From JBKECP01 sp047974765 (GTDB lineage Bacteria > Pseudomonadota > Gammaproteobacteria > Pseudomonadales > Halieaceae): 64,000 nucleotides of DNA. This document shows, piece by piece, positions 63,787 to 64,000 of this stretch. A program made the translations under genes and the position numbers. The notes below the pieces were generated by a model that had not been told where the DNA came from, ran no database searches, and saw nothing but the letters and a program-made list of their open reading frames with translations. Position 1 is the stretch's first letter, and each line of letters opens with the position of its first letter. The stretch spans positions 1 through 64,000 of the forward strand of contig JBKECP010000031.1 of NCBI GenBank assembly GCA_047974765.1, in the 5' to 3' direction.

Positions 63787-64000
63787 CTACCTCACTTCGA
63801 TCAGGTGAACTTCAAATATCAACGCCGTATTGGGTGGGATAGTGCCACCGGCACCCTGTTCGCCGTAAGCCAGATGGGGAGGGCAGGCAATTCGCCATTT
63901 ATCGCCGGGTGACATCATTTGCAGCGCCTCTGTCCAACCGGCAATTACCTGACTGACACCAAATTCAGCAGGCTCACCACGCTCTACTGAACTGTCAAAA
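63787..64000 (-). CDS. FKBP-type peptidyl-prolyl isomerase, C-terminal part
   Basis: The last 70 codons of a gene running off the window are visible: EFGVSQVIAGWTEALQMMSP, GDKWRIACPPHLAYGEQGAG and TIPPNTALIFEVHLIEV, the conserved FKBP active-site strands. This resembles the C-terminal domain of Mip/FkpA-like periplasmic isomerases, but the N-terminus that would show export is outside. Confidence 0.93.
   Translation of the reverse strand, partial: FDSSVERGEPAEFGVSQVIAGWTEALQMMSPGDKWRIACPPHLAYGEQGAGGTIPPNTALIFEVHLIEVR

Overview
The window looks like chromosome of a Gammaproteobacterium, most likely a marine relative of Pseudomonas or Cellvibrio (inference from gene content and order; no rRNA is present to confirm it). 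The strongest evidence is the block orn / rsgA-psd / queG / nnr-tsaE-amiB-mutL-miaA-hfq-hflX-hflK-hflC-(DUF2065)-hisZ-purA (about 16.2-36.2 kb). It keeps the classical gammaproteobacterial order, with hisZ next to purA as in pseudomonads. I saw no rRNA, tRNA or CRISPR array.

Layout. 0-1.7 kb is a decayed type I restriction locus: two hsdR fragments, one cut by an IS481-family element that runs off the left edge, then a pair of REP-like palindromes. 1.7-9 kb holds a secreted DUF3604 protein, a beta-class glutathione transferase and a leftward pirin / YceI / FMN-reductase / pirin cluster with a divergent LysR regulator. 9-16 kb holds DUF454, a DUF2959 lipoprotein, lemA plus a membrane M48 peptidase with a TerB-like tail, a short AraC-type regulator, a 7TM-DISM diguanylate cyclase and a YdcF/ElyC-like protein. 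16.2-36.2 kb is the housekeeping block, interrupted by an orphan lipoprotein, a collapsed PQQ-dehydrogenase pseudogene and a methyltransferase.

36.4-42.9 kb is a surface/envelope island with abrupt composition changes. An AT-rich part carries a beta-propeller protein with an IPTL-type C-terminal anchor and an LTA-synthase/sulfatase-like protein. A GC-rich part carries a decaying GtrABC-like glycosylation cassette in which gtrA is intact, gtrB is frameshifted by an 8-bp duplication, and the gtrC-like gene carries a frameshift and an amber codon. phoH follows.

44.8-50.3 kb is the most interesting locus. It has a leftward set of three secreted beta-rich proteins plus a PapD-like chaperone, and a divergent outer-membrane beta-barrel protein ending in an SdrB/transthyretin-like domain. 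Together they resemble a non-canonical chaperone-usher-like surface assembly system. 50.4-54.9 kb holds RNase II, then a tandem duplication of a secreted IPTL-CTERM protein gene. The second copy is preceded by a perfect 19-bp inverted repeat covering its promoter/Shine-Dalgarno region. A 201-bp MITE-like repeat lies between the copies, and its sister sits at 4.5 kb in the opposite orientation.

55-64 kb holds asnS, a SYLF-like secreted protein, cysH (PAPS-reductase type, TTG start), a three-gene signalling operon (OmpR-type regulator, LysM-FecR protein, CHASE2 histidine kinase), an orphan ParA and the 3' end of an FKBP-type isomerase. All functions are read from the sequence and from knowledge of the families; no database search was run.
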